NCBI RefSeq assembly: GCF_020621385.1
Contig: NZ_JAESVA010000019.1
Coordinates: 1-42,578 of the forward strand
DNA from: Acidisoma cellulosilyticum
GTDB taxonomy: Bacteria; Pseudomonadota; Alphaproteobacteria; Acetobacterales; Acetobacteraceae
Length of the DNA: 42,578 bases
Direction of reading: 5' to 3'
The translations under genes and the position numbers were made by a program. The notes beneath the pieces are model-generated. The model was not told the origin of the DNA, ran no database searches, and saw nothing but the letters and a program-made list of their open reading frames with translations. This document shows, piece by piece, positions 23,967 to 32,833 of this stretch (its first letter is position 1; every line of letters starts with the position of its first letter).

Positions 23967-24506
23967 GTGATCGACAAGCTAGACGTTGCCGCTGAACCGA
24001 TTGATCAGCTTATAGTTTGGCCAATTATCATACCTCTTGCAGCGATATTGCTTCTAGGCATAACGGGTTCACTAGGTAGTGTTCTATTTTTTCCGGTCTC
24101 TCTCATTACCATACCGATTATCCTTGCATGGTTGTTTTTCGTTTTAGCGACCGGAATATCTTGTCTCTGGCGTCGATCTTGGAAGCGTGGAATGTCCCTA
24201 GTTGGGGCATTCGTTATATTTTGGCCTATGGCCTATGGCTGTTCCCGAGCGAGCGATTATTTTGCCTTGGCCGTTGCCTATCCGTACTACGCAACGAAAA
24301 TCTATTGCTCGGGGTGCAACACCCAAACTTCTTTTGACTGGGGAGCCGTGGGCTTGCTTTCCCATTACGAGAGATCGTTGGTTTATGATCCATCTGGCGA
24401 GCTTGCCAAAAAAATTGGGGATGACGACGAGCGAGCAGAGAATATGGAAATTATCACCACAACGCATTTGATCGGACACTGGTACGTTCAAACTCAAACT
24501 TGGTGA
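23967..24506 (+). CDS. Predicted membrane protein, unknown function
   Basis: This 179-residue protein has a strongly hydrophobic N-terminal half with about three or four spans (IIIPLAAILLLGITGSLGSV, VSLITIPIILAWLFFVLATG and MSLVGAFVIFWPMAYGCSRA), followed by a polar C-terminal half starting near YATKIYCSGCNTQTSF. The CSGC pair could bind metal or form a disulfide. Base composition is more AT-rich than the tra genes, which suggests separate acquisition. The start is GTG 23967 (with GGAATCA upstream). No family is recognised. Confidence 0.6.
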   Translation: MIDKLDVAAEPIDQLIVWPIIIPLAAILLLGITGSLGSVLFFPVSLITIPIILAWLFFVLATGISCLWRRSWKRGMSLVGAFVIFWPMAYGCSRASDYFALAVAYPYYATKIYCSGCNTQTSFDWGAVGLLSHYERSLVYDPSGELAKKIGDDDERAENMEIITTTHLIGHWYVQTQTW

Positions 24507-24712
24507 GTGGGCGGATAAGGCAGTTATCGACTCTTTCACGTCATTCGGACGCCACTCGGGTAATCCCCAAAGCAGACATGGCCAAGCGAAAGCGAACCAG
24601 TCAAATGTAACAGTCACACTAGTTCAGTCGAGAGCAATGTATTTTGAAACGTTAAATGAGCCTATTCGTGGTAAAATTATTGCTTAACTATAACCAAAAG
24701 TTTATAACCTCA

Positions 24713-25171
24713 ATGATTAGAAGACATTTACTCACAAGTGTTGGCGCATTGTTGCTTCTCATGAGTTGCACTAACCGCCGCCCTCAGTTGCCGACAGAGT
24801 ATCCTCCACCACCCCTGGGAATCTGCTTTTTCGCCTACAGGAGTTCGACACCCGAGCCCTCATGCCGAGAAAAGGTCAAGCAGATGTTCGCGATCCCGGC
24901 TCTTTGGGGGCCGCACGACTATATCGCTGTCTCTGGTCATATGGCAGCGAACGAAGTTAAAGGGGACACTTATCGCGATCTTCCCATCAGACGGGAGAGG
25001 GCGCTATCAGATATATTGGTAAGCCTTGGCGTTCCGAGGACATCGATCACCTGCGATTTGCGGCAATCACTTTTTCCAAAAAATCCAAAAGATCCTGATT
25101 CTCCAGAAGAGCGTCGAGCCGTAGCGGCTCAAAGTCATTTCGAACTGCACGCGTGCCCTTGGCGCAACTGA
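24713..25171 (+). CDS. Predicted lipoprotein with OmpA-like C-terminal segment
   Basis: I chose ATG 24713 because it gives MIRRHLLTSVGALLLLMSCT, a signal peptide with lipobox LLMSC; the frame itself extends upstream to 24656. The 152-residue product has a part resembling the OmpA C-terminal fold: IAVSGHMAANEVKGDTYRDL, then IRRERALSDILVSLGVPRTS, ending near ERRAVAAQSHFELHA. In OmpA-like proteins this region (GH-D...L...RA..V...L...G) binds peptidoglycan. The match is partial. It may lie in the periplasm and anchor to the cell wall. Composition is AT-rich upstream. Confidence 0.65.
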   Translation: MIRRHLLTSVGALLLLMSCTNRRPQLPTEYPPPPLGICFFAYRSSTPEPSCREKVKQMFAIPALWGPHDYIAVSGHMAANEVKGDTYRDLPIRRERALSDILVSLGVPRTSITCDLRQSLFPKNPKDPDSPEERRAVAAQSHFELHACPWRN

Positions 25172-25334
25172 TGCCAACGTTATGCTATTCCAGAAAAAAA
25201 AGCAGAGCGCTTGAAAAATCGCTATCAAAAACTGCCGAGCAAAAATAGACGAAATTGCCAAGCTTAAAAAACATTTTATTTTGATAAAAAATTAAAGATA
25301 AATTCCACAACAGTATTGTGCATAAAGAAGTATC

Positions 25335-25766
25335 GTGAAAATGACCGCTAGTCCAAGAGTTCTCTACACCCGAGAAACATCTTTAGATGTCGCCGAATTC
25401 AAACAGGTGCTGATCGAGTCGGGCCTTGGAGCATCACGCCCCGTATCAGATGACAAACGCCTAAGCGACATGATTAATGGTTCCAATTTGATTCTAACCG
25501 CTCGGCTCAATCAGCCAAGCCGTCGCCTACTAGGCGTGGCGCGGGGCATCACAGATTTTGTTTGGTGCTGCTATCTATCCGAGCTGGCAGTTTCAGCCTC
25601 GGCACAGGGGCTCGGCGTAGGGCGTGCCCTTTTGAAGGAAGTAAAGCAACAATTGGGTCCGAGTGTTAGTTTGATACTTGCATCTGTGCCTCAGGCTACC
25701 GGATTTTACGAGAGAAACGGAATGGAGCGAATTTCAGATGCATTCTGGTTCCGGCGTAAGCATTGA
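25335..25766 (+). CDS. GNAT-family N-acetyltransferase
   Basis: This 143-residue protein has the GNAT fold pattern: the acetyl-CoA binding motif A with SELAVSASAQGLGVGRALLK (QxxGxG), and a terminal motif VPQATGFYERNGMER. GNAT enzymes transfer acetyl groups from acetyl-CoA to amines such as antibiotics, polyamines or protein ends; the substrate cannot be read here. The frame starts with GTG 25335, and ATG 25341 is an equally good start. It stands alone on the plus strand in an AT-rich setting with no clear partner. Confidence 0.86.
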   Translation: MKMTASPRVLYTRETSLDVAEFKQVLIESGLGASRPVSDDKRLSDMINGSNLILTARLNQPSRRLLGVARGITDFVWCCYLSELAVSASAQGLGVGRALLKEVKQQLGPSVSLILASVPQATGFYERNGMERISDAFWFRRKH

Positions 25767-25956
25767 ACCGAGCACTTAATTGAAATTTCCGCTTTTCATC
25801 CGTCCAAGCAGCTCGACGGAAGCTCCCGATAATCCAGTTTATCGGGCGCTATAGAATGCTCTGGTAGCCGTCTATTGCAGCTTTAAGCCAAGACCTGAAA
25901 GTGCGCTTCCTCCCTGGATTTGCTTGTTGCAGGTTTTACGACAAGCGCAAAAACTA

Positions 25957-26937
25957 TCAACCCTGCTTGTCTGTATCCATGCCAGCTTCAAAAAACATGT
26001 ATCTACCACGACCAGCGGATTTGGCACGATATAGCGCAATATCCGCGTTTTTTAGCAATTGGGCAATCTCGTTGCCGTCATGCGGAACAATGGCGATACC
26101 AATCGTCGCTCCGATAACAGTGCGGCTGCCAAATAGATCATAAGGCTCGCCGATGGTGTCGACGATGCGCTGCGCCAAATGGTGTGCATCATCAAGGTTT
26201 GTCAGAGCACTCTGGATGACAGCAAATTCATCCCCCCCTAGACGGGCGACCAGGTCACTTTTCCGGACGCAGGCATTCAGTCTCGTGGCCACCTGTTGCA
26301 GCAGGTTATCTCCAGAAGGGTGTCCCAACGTATCATTAACAAGCTTGAAACCATCAAGATCTAGAAACAACAAAGCGAAACATCCGCCCCGATCGGTCTG
26401 GGCAAATTCACTTTTGATCCGATTATAAAATGTTGTCCGGTTGGGGAGATTAGTCAAAAGGTCATGATGCGCCATAAATGCTATTCTTGCTTCGTCTTCC
26501 TTCCGTTGGGTAATATCTTTAACAACGCTGCGATACCCCTGAAATTCGCCGCTCTCGCTGAAAACGGGATTGCCGTTGATTTCAAACCAGATTAATTTCC
26601 CCTCTGGCCCAGGCATAGTTGTAATCAGATTTCGAAAAGGCTTGTGCGCCTTAAGATCTGCAATATGATCAGTCCTAACTAAATCATCTGAAATAGCGTG
26701 ATCCAGAATTTCAAAAAGAGAAAAAGTACCATTAGAAGCACGTAAACTCTCTAATGATGGATTAGAAAATATATCCATCGATTGCGTATTCAACGATCTA
26801 ACGATTCGAAAGTCACTATCTACTTCCGTTATGAAATCGGATCCTAGGGCAATGAAATCCAACCAGCGTTTATTTGACTGCTGGCAGGCAGCCAACTCCG
26901 CCCTCAGCTGATCGATGATTTCGTCAGAACGAGTCAT
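25957..26937 (-). CDS. PAS-GGDEF diguanylate cyclase
   Basis: This 326-residue protein starts with a coiled segment and a PAS domain (about 25-145, ending GEFQGYRSVVKDITQRKEDE), then a GGDEF domain. The active-site motif GGDEF is intact at 234-238, and the RxxD inhibitory site (RKSD, 225-228) precedes it by exactly five residues. It should make cyclic-di-GMP from two GTP and be feedback-inhibited. It ends RYMFFEAGMDTDKQG, the stretch that in many homologues leads into an EAL domain, so an EAL part may have been lost. No transmembrane segment is seen; a sensed ligand is unknown. Confidence 0.92.
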   Translation of the reverse strand: MTRSDEIIDQLRAELAACQQSNKRWLDFIALGSDFITEVDSDFRIVRSLNTQSMDIFSNPSLESLRASNGTFSLFEILDHAISDDLVRTDHIADLKAHKPFRNLITTMPGPEGKLIWFEINGNPVFSESGEFQGYRSVVKDITQRKEDEARIAFMAHHDLLTNLPNRTTFYNRIKSEFAQTDRGGCFALLFLDLDGFKLVNDTLGHPSGDNLLQQVATRLNACVRKSDLVARLGGDEFAVIQSALTNLDDAHHLAQRIVDTIGEPYDLFGSRTVIGATIGIAIVPHDGNEIAQLLKNADIALYRAKSAGRGRYMFFEAGMDTDKQG

Positions 26938-27404
26938 AGAAAGACGTCCTCATCCTATTAAAAAAGGATTTTGACAAAATTTAAATAAGTACCAAGACAC
27001 ATAGTATTGCGTTTTTGTGTTGCCTCTTTGGGGCAATATATCTCGCATTGTTATTATTGGTGACATCAGTCAGTAACATTGAAGCGGTTATAATAACCGC
27101 TCTCAAAGAGACAAAACTCACAAAATTTTCCACGTCAGATAAGAAATGAATCGCCATATTGGACTTAACTTTGAACTTTTTAAAGAGCTAAAGCGTGTAC
27201 GTTTCTGAAGTCAATTGATCGCGTGGCTTTTTCTGCAGGGCAGGGAATGATTCAGAGATAATTTTTGGCGCTGACTTCTTAGTAGCTCTTATCGGCGAGT
27301 CCCGCATGATAACGTCCTTTGCCGTGCTGAAGGGTAGAGATAAAGTGCATCCTACCAACAGAGTGTGATAACGTCCTTTATCACACTCTGTTGGTAGCCG
27401 GACG
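26938..27404. other. AT-rich intergenic region ending in a recombination-like site
   Basis: No gene is supported. The first 250 bases are AT-rich and hold the promoter side of the diguanylate cyclase. From 27307 on lie the repeats described for the dif-like site. Confidence 0.5.
27307..27397. repeat. 20-6-20 inverted repeat plus direct repeat, dif-like site
   Basis: A perfect 20-bp inverted repeat (27352-27371 and 27378-27397) surrounds the 6-bp centre CGTCCT. Its inner arms read GTGTGATAA and TTATCACAC. The 14-bp TGATAACGTCCTTT that spans the centre (27366-27379) is repeated at 27307-27320. Six bases between two recombinase-binding arms is the XerCD dif layout. The site stands 8-154 bases upstream of a tyrosine recombinase operon. 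A transcription hairpin is the alternative, but there is no T-tract. Confidence 0.62.
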
Positions 27405-27509
27405 ATGAGCGACGACGATCTGTCTGTTTTTGGATCAAACCCGCCCCCTAAACCGGAGGATGCGCTTTTCCGCGCCGGGGATGAGAGAAAGCAAACGGTC
27501 AGCACATGA
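27405..27509 (+). CDS. Small ORF coupled to the recombinase gene
   Basis: A 34-codon frame (MSDDDLSVFGSNPPPKPEDA, then LFRAGDERKQTVST) begins 8 bases after the inverted repeat and ends with TGA 27507-27509, overlapping the recombinase ATG as ATGA. Such coupling is typical of real genes. The product is acidic and proline-rich, with no signal or membrane segment and no known family. It could be a leader peptide or a small accessory factor. No strong ribosome-binding site is seen. Confidence 0.42.
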   Translation: MSDDDLSVFGSNPPPKPEDALFRAGDERKQTVST

Positions 27510-28462
27510 CCGTCAACCTTATTCTTTCCCCCTCACCTGCGCTGGTCCCTGCTCTTCTCTATGCGCCGACGCCGAAGGCGCGCGAACGTGTCGAGGAGTT
27601 TTTTACCGCTCAGATCAACAACGACCACACCCGCCGCGCCTATCTAAACGCGACCCGTCGCTTCGCAGACTGGTGCACAGCTCACGGCATCGATCAACTC
27701 GCTGCCGTGAAGCCTATTCATGTCGCGGCCTTCATCAAAGACCTTGAGGCTCAGCTTAGTCCGCCAACCGTGAAGCAGCACCTGGCCGCCATCCGCACAC
27801 TGTTCGACTGGCTGGTCACGGGCCACGTCATCGACGTGAACCCGGCCCATGCCGTTCGCGGGCCAAAATATGTAGTGAAGAAAGGAAAAACTCCTGTCCT
27901 TCAAACGGACGAAGCGCGCGCTCTGCTCGACGCGATCGACGCCACGACCCTCACCGGCCTGCGCGATCGAGCATTCGTCGGAGTGATGGTCTATACCTTT
28001 GCCCGCGTGAATGCGGTACTCGATATGCAGGTCAAGGATTACTTCATACAGGGACGCCGGGGCTGGGTGCGCCTCCATGAGAAAGGCGGCAAAGAGCACG
28101 AGGTGCCTTGCCACCACACGCTTGAGCGCTTCTTAGACGAGTATATCGCCGCTGCGGGCATCGTCGACGACATGGACGGCCCGCTGTTCCGTACGACTGG
28201 CAGAAAAACGGGTGCGGCGCATCCGATGTGGCAGCAGGATGCCTATCGCATGATCCAGCGCCGCGCAGCAGCGGCCAATATCAAAACACGGATCGGAAAC
28301 CATACGTTCCGGGCGACCGGCATCACGGCTTACCTCAAAAACAATGGGGTTCTTGAACACGCGCAGACAATTGCCGGCCACTCCTCCCCGCGCACCACGA
28401 AACTCTATGACCGGCGGAGTGACGAGATTTCGCTCGATGAAATTGAGAAGATTTCTATCTAA
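27506..28462 (+). CDS. Xer-like tyrosine recombinase
   Basis: This 318-residue recombinase has an N-terminal SAM-like domain (FFTAQINNDHTRRAYLNATR, then QHLAAIRTLFDWLVTGHVID) and a catalytic domain. The active-site residues are the arginine in FARVNAVLDMQV, the lysine in HEKGGKEHEVP, HxxR in NHTFRATGIT, the histidine in AGHSSPRTT and the tyrosine in TKLYDRRSD. It is complete. It is related to XerC/D and to plasmid and phage recombinases, and differs clearly from the recombinase at 8119. The dif-like repeat directly upstream is its likely target, which would let it resolve dimers or move a cassette. Confidence 0.92.
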   Translation: MTVNLILSPSPALVPALLYAPTPKARERVEEFFTAQINNDHTRRAYLNATRRFADWCTAHGIDQLAAVKPIHVAAFIKDLEAQLSPPTVKQHLAAIRTLFDWLVTGHVIDVNPAHAVRGPKYVVKKGKTPVLQTDEARALLDAIDATTLTGLRDRAFVGVMVYTFARVNAVLDMQVKDYFIQGRRGWVRLHEKGGKEHEVPCHHTLERFLDEYIAAAGIVDDMDGPLFRTTGRKTGAAHPMWQQDAYRMIQRRAAAANIKTRIGNHTFRATGITAYLKNNGVLEHAQTIAGHSSPRTTKLYDRRSDEISLDEIEKISI

Positions 28463-29512
28463 CTCGCCTTCATAGAGATAAGGGATGTTGCGATGAGGTC
28501 CCCAACGATTATGCGGGTGAGAAGACGGTTGCCCGCGCGAGGAATCAGCCACGGCCTCGTAAGAGACGGGTGCCGCTGATCCCCTTGATCTTTGCTTCAT
28601 GTGTGTCGCCTCCAAATCTGGGGCGGCAGCGTTTGAGACCCGTATCAATAGCGCCGACTCTTCCAGCAACACCCAGGCCTCACGGATAGCCTTTTTTACC
28701 CTGTGGCAATCTTACCGGTCATATTCCGAGCATCAACTCCTAACCCATACATCGAAAAGGTTGCCGAAGTTGAGAAAACCCGGTCTGCCTACCAGAGCGG
28801 GTAACATCCTCAGGTCAGCCCGTCGGGCTCAAGAGCGCAAGCACGTCTGAGTAGGGATCAATTTGCTGAGCTTCACAGCTCCAGATGACCACCGAGATCT
28901 CAACAGGATAAAAAACTTTATCGTCCAGAATATGGCCAGAAAGTCTAGGTCTAAAGGTTTTTTTGGCCACAAATTAGATCTTAGGACGCTATCGCGCTTG
29001 AAAGATCAATCATTTTGTCCTCAATCTGAATAGGAAACTGATTGGTGTCCTGTCAAGGATCAAGATATTTTTAATTTTTGTACGCAGAAGATTCAAGTGG
29101 CGCTAAATGTTAGGATCTAGCCGCAAGCTCAAACCTGATCAATTGGTCATATTTTCCGCTCAACCATTTGGTCTAAATCTTTAGAATAGATTTCTATAAA
29201 GAAATCATCTTATCGCTTAGATTATTTTTGAACGATTTGTCCAAAAATATTTTTTTCCCTCGCGCATCCGAATATGAAATCACTTCGTATGATGCATCTG
29301 TTGCCGCAAAAAGAATTCGACGGCCAATGTTATTGGGTTTTATCTAGGCCTAAAGCAGGGCATACTAAACGGCAATTCGTTCTCGGAGAATGTTCCTAAT
29401 TTGATCGATCGACCTAGTCAGGAAGATGGATGTTTCGCAAGTTTCTTTGCTACCGGGGTGTAACCATCGCGGTGCGTTCTAAGGATCACCACATTGAACC
29501 CTTCCTTATAGG
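28463..29512. other. 1-kb region without a convincing gene
   Basis: The first 400 bases are GC-rich, with a frame from 28599 (83 codons) that shows no family features. From about 28,860 the sequence turns AT-rich, with many homopolymer stretches and no good frame. The last 150 bases should hold the promoter of the LuxR-type regulator. The region may be the junction between the recombinase block and the surface-protein locus. Confidence 0.5.
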
Positions 29513-30235
29513 ATGGATTACCTTCCAAAACAGCAGTTGAGCGATACGAACTTATCATCCGAACATAGAATGTCGGTGCCGCAAATGATACATATCGCCC
29601 TGATCGACGGACACAAATTTACGCAGGAATGCTTTATCAGCGCCGCATTCTCGATGCAGCCTTTGATCGCTCTCACGCCTTTTTCATCCGTTGGAGATTT
29701 CGCTGGCAGCTCGATGCAATCGGTCGATCTTGTTGCCTATGTCCATCACGACCCCACATCAGTCGGACTTGAAGATATCACTGCCATTCTTCGCCTCATT
29801 CCGCCACAGCGTCTGATCGTGATCTCCCACTCATTGTTTGCAGAAAACGACCCTTTTTTGCATCAATTCGAAACCCGGTTGGCCGCTGTCATTCAGGCGA
29901 GAAGTTCTAGTCTACAAAAAACCCTCTCAACTTTCTTCATGGTTCATTACCGCAGCCAGAGCGCTAGCTATCCTAAATATGATCCTTTGATGACACAGAA
30001 ATACAGCTTGCCTAAGCAGAAATCGAATTCATCCGTGACCGGTATGTTCGACCTAACGACACGCGAGCGCATGGTGCTGGACCATATTCGCCAGGGGCAA
30101 TCCAATAGGGAAATTGCTGAGATACTGAACATGAGCATCAGCACCGTTAAGTCTCATGTGCACAACATTATCGTAAAAACAGGTACGACCAGCCGTATTC
30201 AGATAGCGCTGCTCGCGGAACGTCATGTGACCTAA
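29513..30235 (+). CDS. LuxR-type response-regulator-like transcription factor
   Basis: This 240-residue protein has an N-terminal domain about the size of a receiver (IHIALIDGHKFTQECFISAA to about residue 130) and a LuxR-type HTH at the end (LTTRERMVLDHIRQGQSNRE, then IAEILNMSISTVKSHVHNII). In the receiver-like part DGHKF stands where DD-acid usually is, and no obvious phospho-acceptor aspartate block is evident, so it may be a pseudo-receiver without phosphorylation. A second start at ATG 29573 would remove a hydrophilic 20-residue tail. It lies 220 bases before the RTX-like gene, in the same direction, so it is a candidate regulator of it. Confidence 0.85.
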   Translation: MDYLPKQQLSDTNLSSEHRMSVPQMIHIALIDGHKFTQECFISAAFSMQPLIALTPFSSVGDFAGSSMQSVDLVAYVHHDPTSVGLEDITAILRLIPPQRLIVISHSLFAENDPFLHQFETRLAAVIQARSSSLQKTLSTFFMVHYRSQSASYPKYDPLMTQKYSLPKQKSNSSVTGMFDLTTRERMVLDHIRQGQSNREIAEILNMSISTVKSHVHNIIVKTGTTSRIQIALLAERHVT

Positions 30236-30456
30236 CTGCGAGGGAACCTAGAAAAAGGGTGACTAACCTCGAGTAGTTCATCAGTATCCAATTGGTTTTA
30301 TTTTTTTAAGAGATGGTGTTAAGGCACTGACGATCTGGCTGTCGGTGATCAGTTTTGTGCCTTCGAACTGCCGGTCCGTGCCTTTTGGGCGCGATTCGAC
30401 CATCGGCAAGAGCCTGACCCATTAACGCGTCCCCTTTTTTCTAGCTGGAGTTGATG

Positions 30457-31380
30457 ATGAGCGACATTATGACGGTTAACGGCGGGACTATCCCGTCGAA
30501 TTTCAGTGCTGGTGCCGGGCAGACCGCCTTCGCCAGTTTCTTCAATTCTTCCACTGTCGTTTCTGACGTCTTTGGTAGCGGCGCCTATAGCTTTAGCAGC
30601 ACTGGCATTTTTCCGTCGGAAGTGGCTGTAACCGCCCCGGCTATCACGGTCACCCTGTCCGGCGCCAATGCCATCGCCATTTCCGGTCAGAACGACACGG
30701 TTACGGCTGGGGATGCGACCCCGTTCCAAGCCTTCCTGAACGGCAGCAGTGGCATTGTTCTGAACACCGGCGCTGCGCCTTCGACGATTTTTGCCTCTTC
30801 GGGGTCTGCCACGGTCAATGCCGGCACCGGCTCGACCACGATCAATGGCAGCACGGGTAGCCTGACCTTCTCGGGGGGGTCTTCCAGCAATGACTCCATC
30901 ACGGCGGGTTCCGGCGTCACGTCCCTGTTCGGTGGCAGCGGCGGTAACAGCACCTTGGTCGGCGGTTCTGGCGTTACGAACATGCTGCTGACCGGTTCGT
31001 CCTCGGGCGACGTGCTCGTGGGTGGCACGGGCGTGAGCATCATCGATGCCTCGGGCACCACCGGCCCGCTGACCATCTCCACCTACCCGTTTGGTGGCGG
31101 CCAGATGGAGGCCACCATGGGCTCCGGCGCCGATACCTTTGTTGGCGGCAGCGGCTCTCATGCCGTGGTTCAGGCTGGCAGCGGCGCTGATGTCTTCGCT
31201 TTCGTCAGCAATGGCACGCCGGGCGCCGATACCATCATCGGCTTCAACGCGAAGGACAATGTTGCCTTCGGGTCGGGCCTGACGGTCACGGGCGAAGCGG
31301 TCGGTTCGCTTGGCGATGTCATTACCCTGAGCGATGGCACGACCATCACTCTGGCTGGCATCGACCACAAGCTTTTCTAG
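30457..31380 (+). CDS. RTX-like/adhesin-like Gly-Ser-rich secreted protein
   Basis: I chose ATG 30457 (MSDIMTVNGG) because GGAG lies 6 bases upstream; the nearby TTG 30451 and ATG 30454 fit less well. The 307-residue protein is rich in glycine, serine and threonine. It contains repeats like GGSGGNSTLVGGSGVTNMLL and GSGADTFVGGSGSHAVVQAG, which recall RTX calcium-binding nonapeptides, and the C-terminal part DVFAFVSNGTPGADTIIGFN typical of RTX ends. No Sec signal is present, so type I secretion through an unlinked transporter is likely. Its function (adhesin, biofilm or surface layer) is inferred. A hairpin follows the stop. Confidence 0.72.
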   Translation: MSDIMTVNGGTIPSNFSAGAGQTAFASFFNSSTVVSDVFGSGAYSFSSTGIFPSEVAVTAPAITVTLSGANAIAISGQNDTVTAGDATPFQAFLNGSSGIVLNTGAAPSTIFASSGSATVNAGTGSTTINGSTGSLTFSGGSSSNDSITAGSGVTSLFGGSGGNSTLVGGSGVTNMLLTGSSSGDVLVGGTGVSIIDASGTTGPLTISTYPFGGGQMEATMGSGADTFVGGSGSHAVVQAGSGADVFAFVSNGTPGADTIIGFNAKDNVAFGSGLTVTGEAVGSLGDVITLSDGTTITLAGIDHKLF

Positions 31381-31908
31381 GCTTGATATAGCCTTGGTGG
31401 CCGGTGACGGTTGCCAAGGCTATTGCTTGACCAAAGGGGATGAAAATTGCGTGGCAGCGCCAAGCGCCATGTTTCGTGCTGGACAGCGAATGAAACCTGG
31501 CTGGTCGGTTGGCTCCGGATCTAGAAGCCAGTGGAAATTGGACAAGCGATAGAGAATCAATGCAAATTTTACAGCCTTGATCTAGTCCGCTAGGATAGTA
31601 GACCTCAATAGGCGATTTCCCTATTATTGCGATGCCGTGATGACGCCACTGACTATGTAAGTCGTCGTATCTTTGAACTGGATGCGGGGGGAGCCGCAAT
31701 CTCTCCCCGCCCGGCAGCCTTGTTCCACCATTCGCCGGGCCGCATCGTAGCTCGCTCCCCTTCAGCATCTTACCGGATGGCGTGGTATTCTGCGGGCCGA
31801 TGCCTATGCCAGGTTCAATGGCCTCTATGATGCCGCGCGTAAGTCTGAATCGGCCACCGAGCGGACTTAAGTCGTTGTCCCGCTGATCGTAGAGACTGTT
31901 GAGAATTG
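31381..31908. other. Non-coding stretch after the RTX-like gene
   Basis: After the terminator-like hairpin nothing clear is found. The last part borders the IS5 relic that starts at 31909. Frames present here are short and lack family features. Confidence 0.45.
31388..31423 (+). terminator. Hairpin after the RTX-like gene
   Basis: ATAGCCTTGG (31388-31397) and CCAAGGCTAT (31414-31423) form a perfect 10-bp stem with a 16-base loop. It begins 7 bases after the stop codon. A T-tract is missing, so it may act as a weak terminator or RNA-stabilising end. Confidence 0.5.
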
Positions 31909-32358
31909 TCAGATATGGGCAATCCTGCGGAGAAGCAGGCTCCCCATAGCTACGTGTATCATGGCTTCGGACACATCGAGGCGGGCCTCGTAGTCGTGCA
32001 CGAGACGGCGCCCGCGTGTCATCCAGCCGAAAGTGCGCTCTAGAGTCTGTCAGGTTTTAATAGATAATTTGTCATCGGCGCACTTGTTGCGCGGACCTAC
32101 CCGCCGCGGCGCCCAGCCGGCCGATTGCTTGCTCCGCCGGGTAGATGCGCGGGTCGGGGCCCGCGCACGACAGATTTAGTGGCGTTTCCAACTAAACCTG
32201 ACGGACTCTAGGCGTGGCAATACCTTGAAGCCCGGGTCTTTGTCTGTTCGGCGCACAATCTCCAACACGAAATCTTGGAACACGGCTTTGTCGAGCAATT
32301 TGGTTCGGTCGTAGGCGCCATCGGCAAACAAGTGCTTGAGCCAAGGCCAACGCTTCAA
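31909..32358 (-). pseudogene. IS5-family transposase, C-terminal fragment split by a MITE
   Basis: On the minus strand the first part, KRWPWLKHLFADGAYDRTKL then VFQDFVLEIVRRTDKDPGFK, ends VLPR near 32212. After the inserted 164-bp element the transposase continues from about 32039: ERTFGWMTRGRRLVHDYEAR and EAMIHVAMGSLLLRRIAHI, to TGA 31909-31911. This is the C-terminal part of an IS5-family transposase, with the catalytic D (FADGAYD) and E (ERTFGW). The N-terminal half is missing. The host gene was dead or truncated and then received the MITE. Confidence 0.78.
32044..32207. mobile_element. 164-bp MITE-like element with CTAG target duplication
   Basis: The ends AGTCTGTCAGGTTT and, inverted, AGTCCGTCAGGTTT match in 13 of 14 positions. 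CTAG flanks the element at 32040-32043 and 32208-32211. It carries no reading frame of note, and the centre is very GC-rich with several short palindromes (around 32080-32165). It splits the IS5 transposase relic and is presumably mobilised by a transposase that is not in this window. The CTAG duplication is unusual, and I cannot assign a family. Confidence 0.78.
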
Positions 32359-32833
32359 ACGGTCTCTTAGTTAGTTGCTGACCTTGATCATAGCGACACG
32401 AGCAACGAACATCGCCGCTAGTATGATGTCCATAGAACCAAACAAACTTCGCAAAAATAACTACTTGGTGTAATGCTTTTATACTTAAAGAACTAGTCCA
32501 ATAAGACAAAATTCGTTCTCACGAAGAAAAATCTCAAATATCTGACCGTTAGATGAGTAAAAACACCCACTAGATTTAGTTATTGAGGATTAATCGATTA
32601 AAAACATAAAGTATTAGAAAGAAAAATTTGCATCTATACTCAAAAAAGCTTAGAGATAGCAAAAGTTTGGGTGTAGCATCGGTTAATGGGTTGGCCAAAA
32701 ACACAGGTTTTTAGTCATATTTTGAGCGATGATGTGGACGTCATCCGTTTGTTGGAAGTTGTTATTATGTAACAACAAGCGGAATATTTACTTGCGTGAA
32801 TTTCAAATTATCACCGGATAGTCAGGGACGCTC
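32359..32833. other. AT-rich upstream region of the Hint gene
   Basis: After a few bases of IS5 relic the region is AT-rich and has no gene. It probably holds the promoter of the Hint-domain gene. A string TTAATGGGTTGGCC (32682-32695) is reminiscent of the TTGGCC motif near the OrfA-MarR gene, but one copy is weak evidence. Confidence 0.45.

Noticed and set aside
27352-27397. Transcription terminator
   Set aside because: No T-tract on either side and a 6-base centre typical of recombination sites; kept as a dif-like site instead.
28599-28850. 83-codon frame on the plus strand
   Set aside because: No family pattern, no ribosome-binding site, odd residue composition; probably chance.
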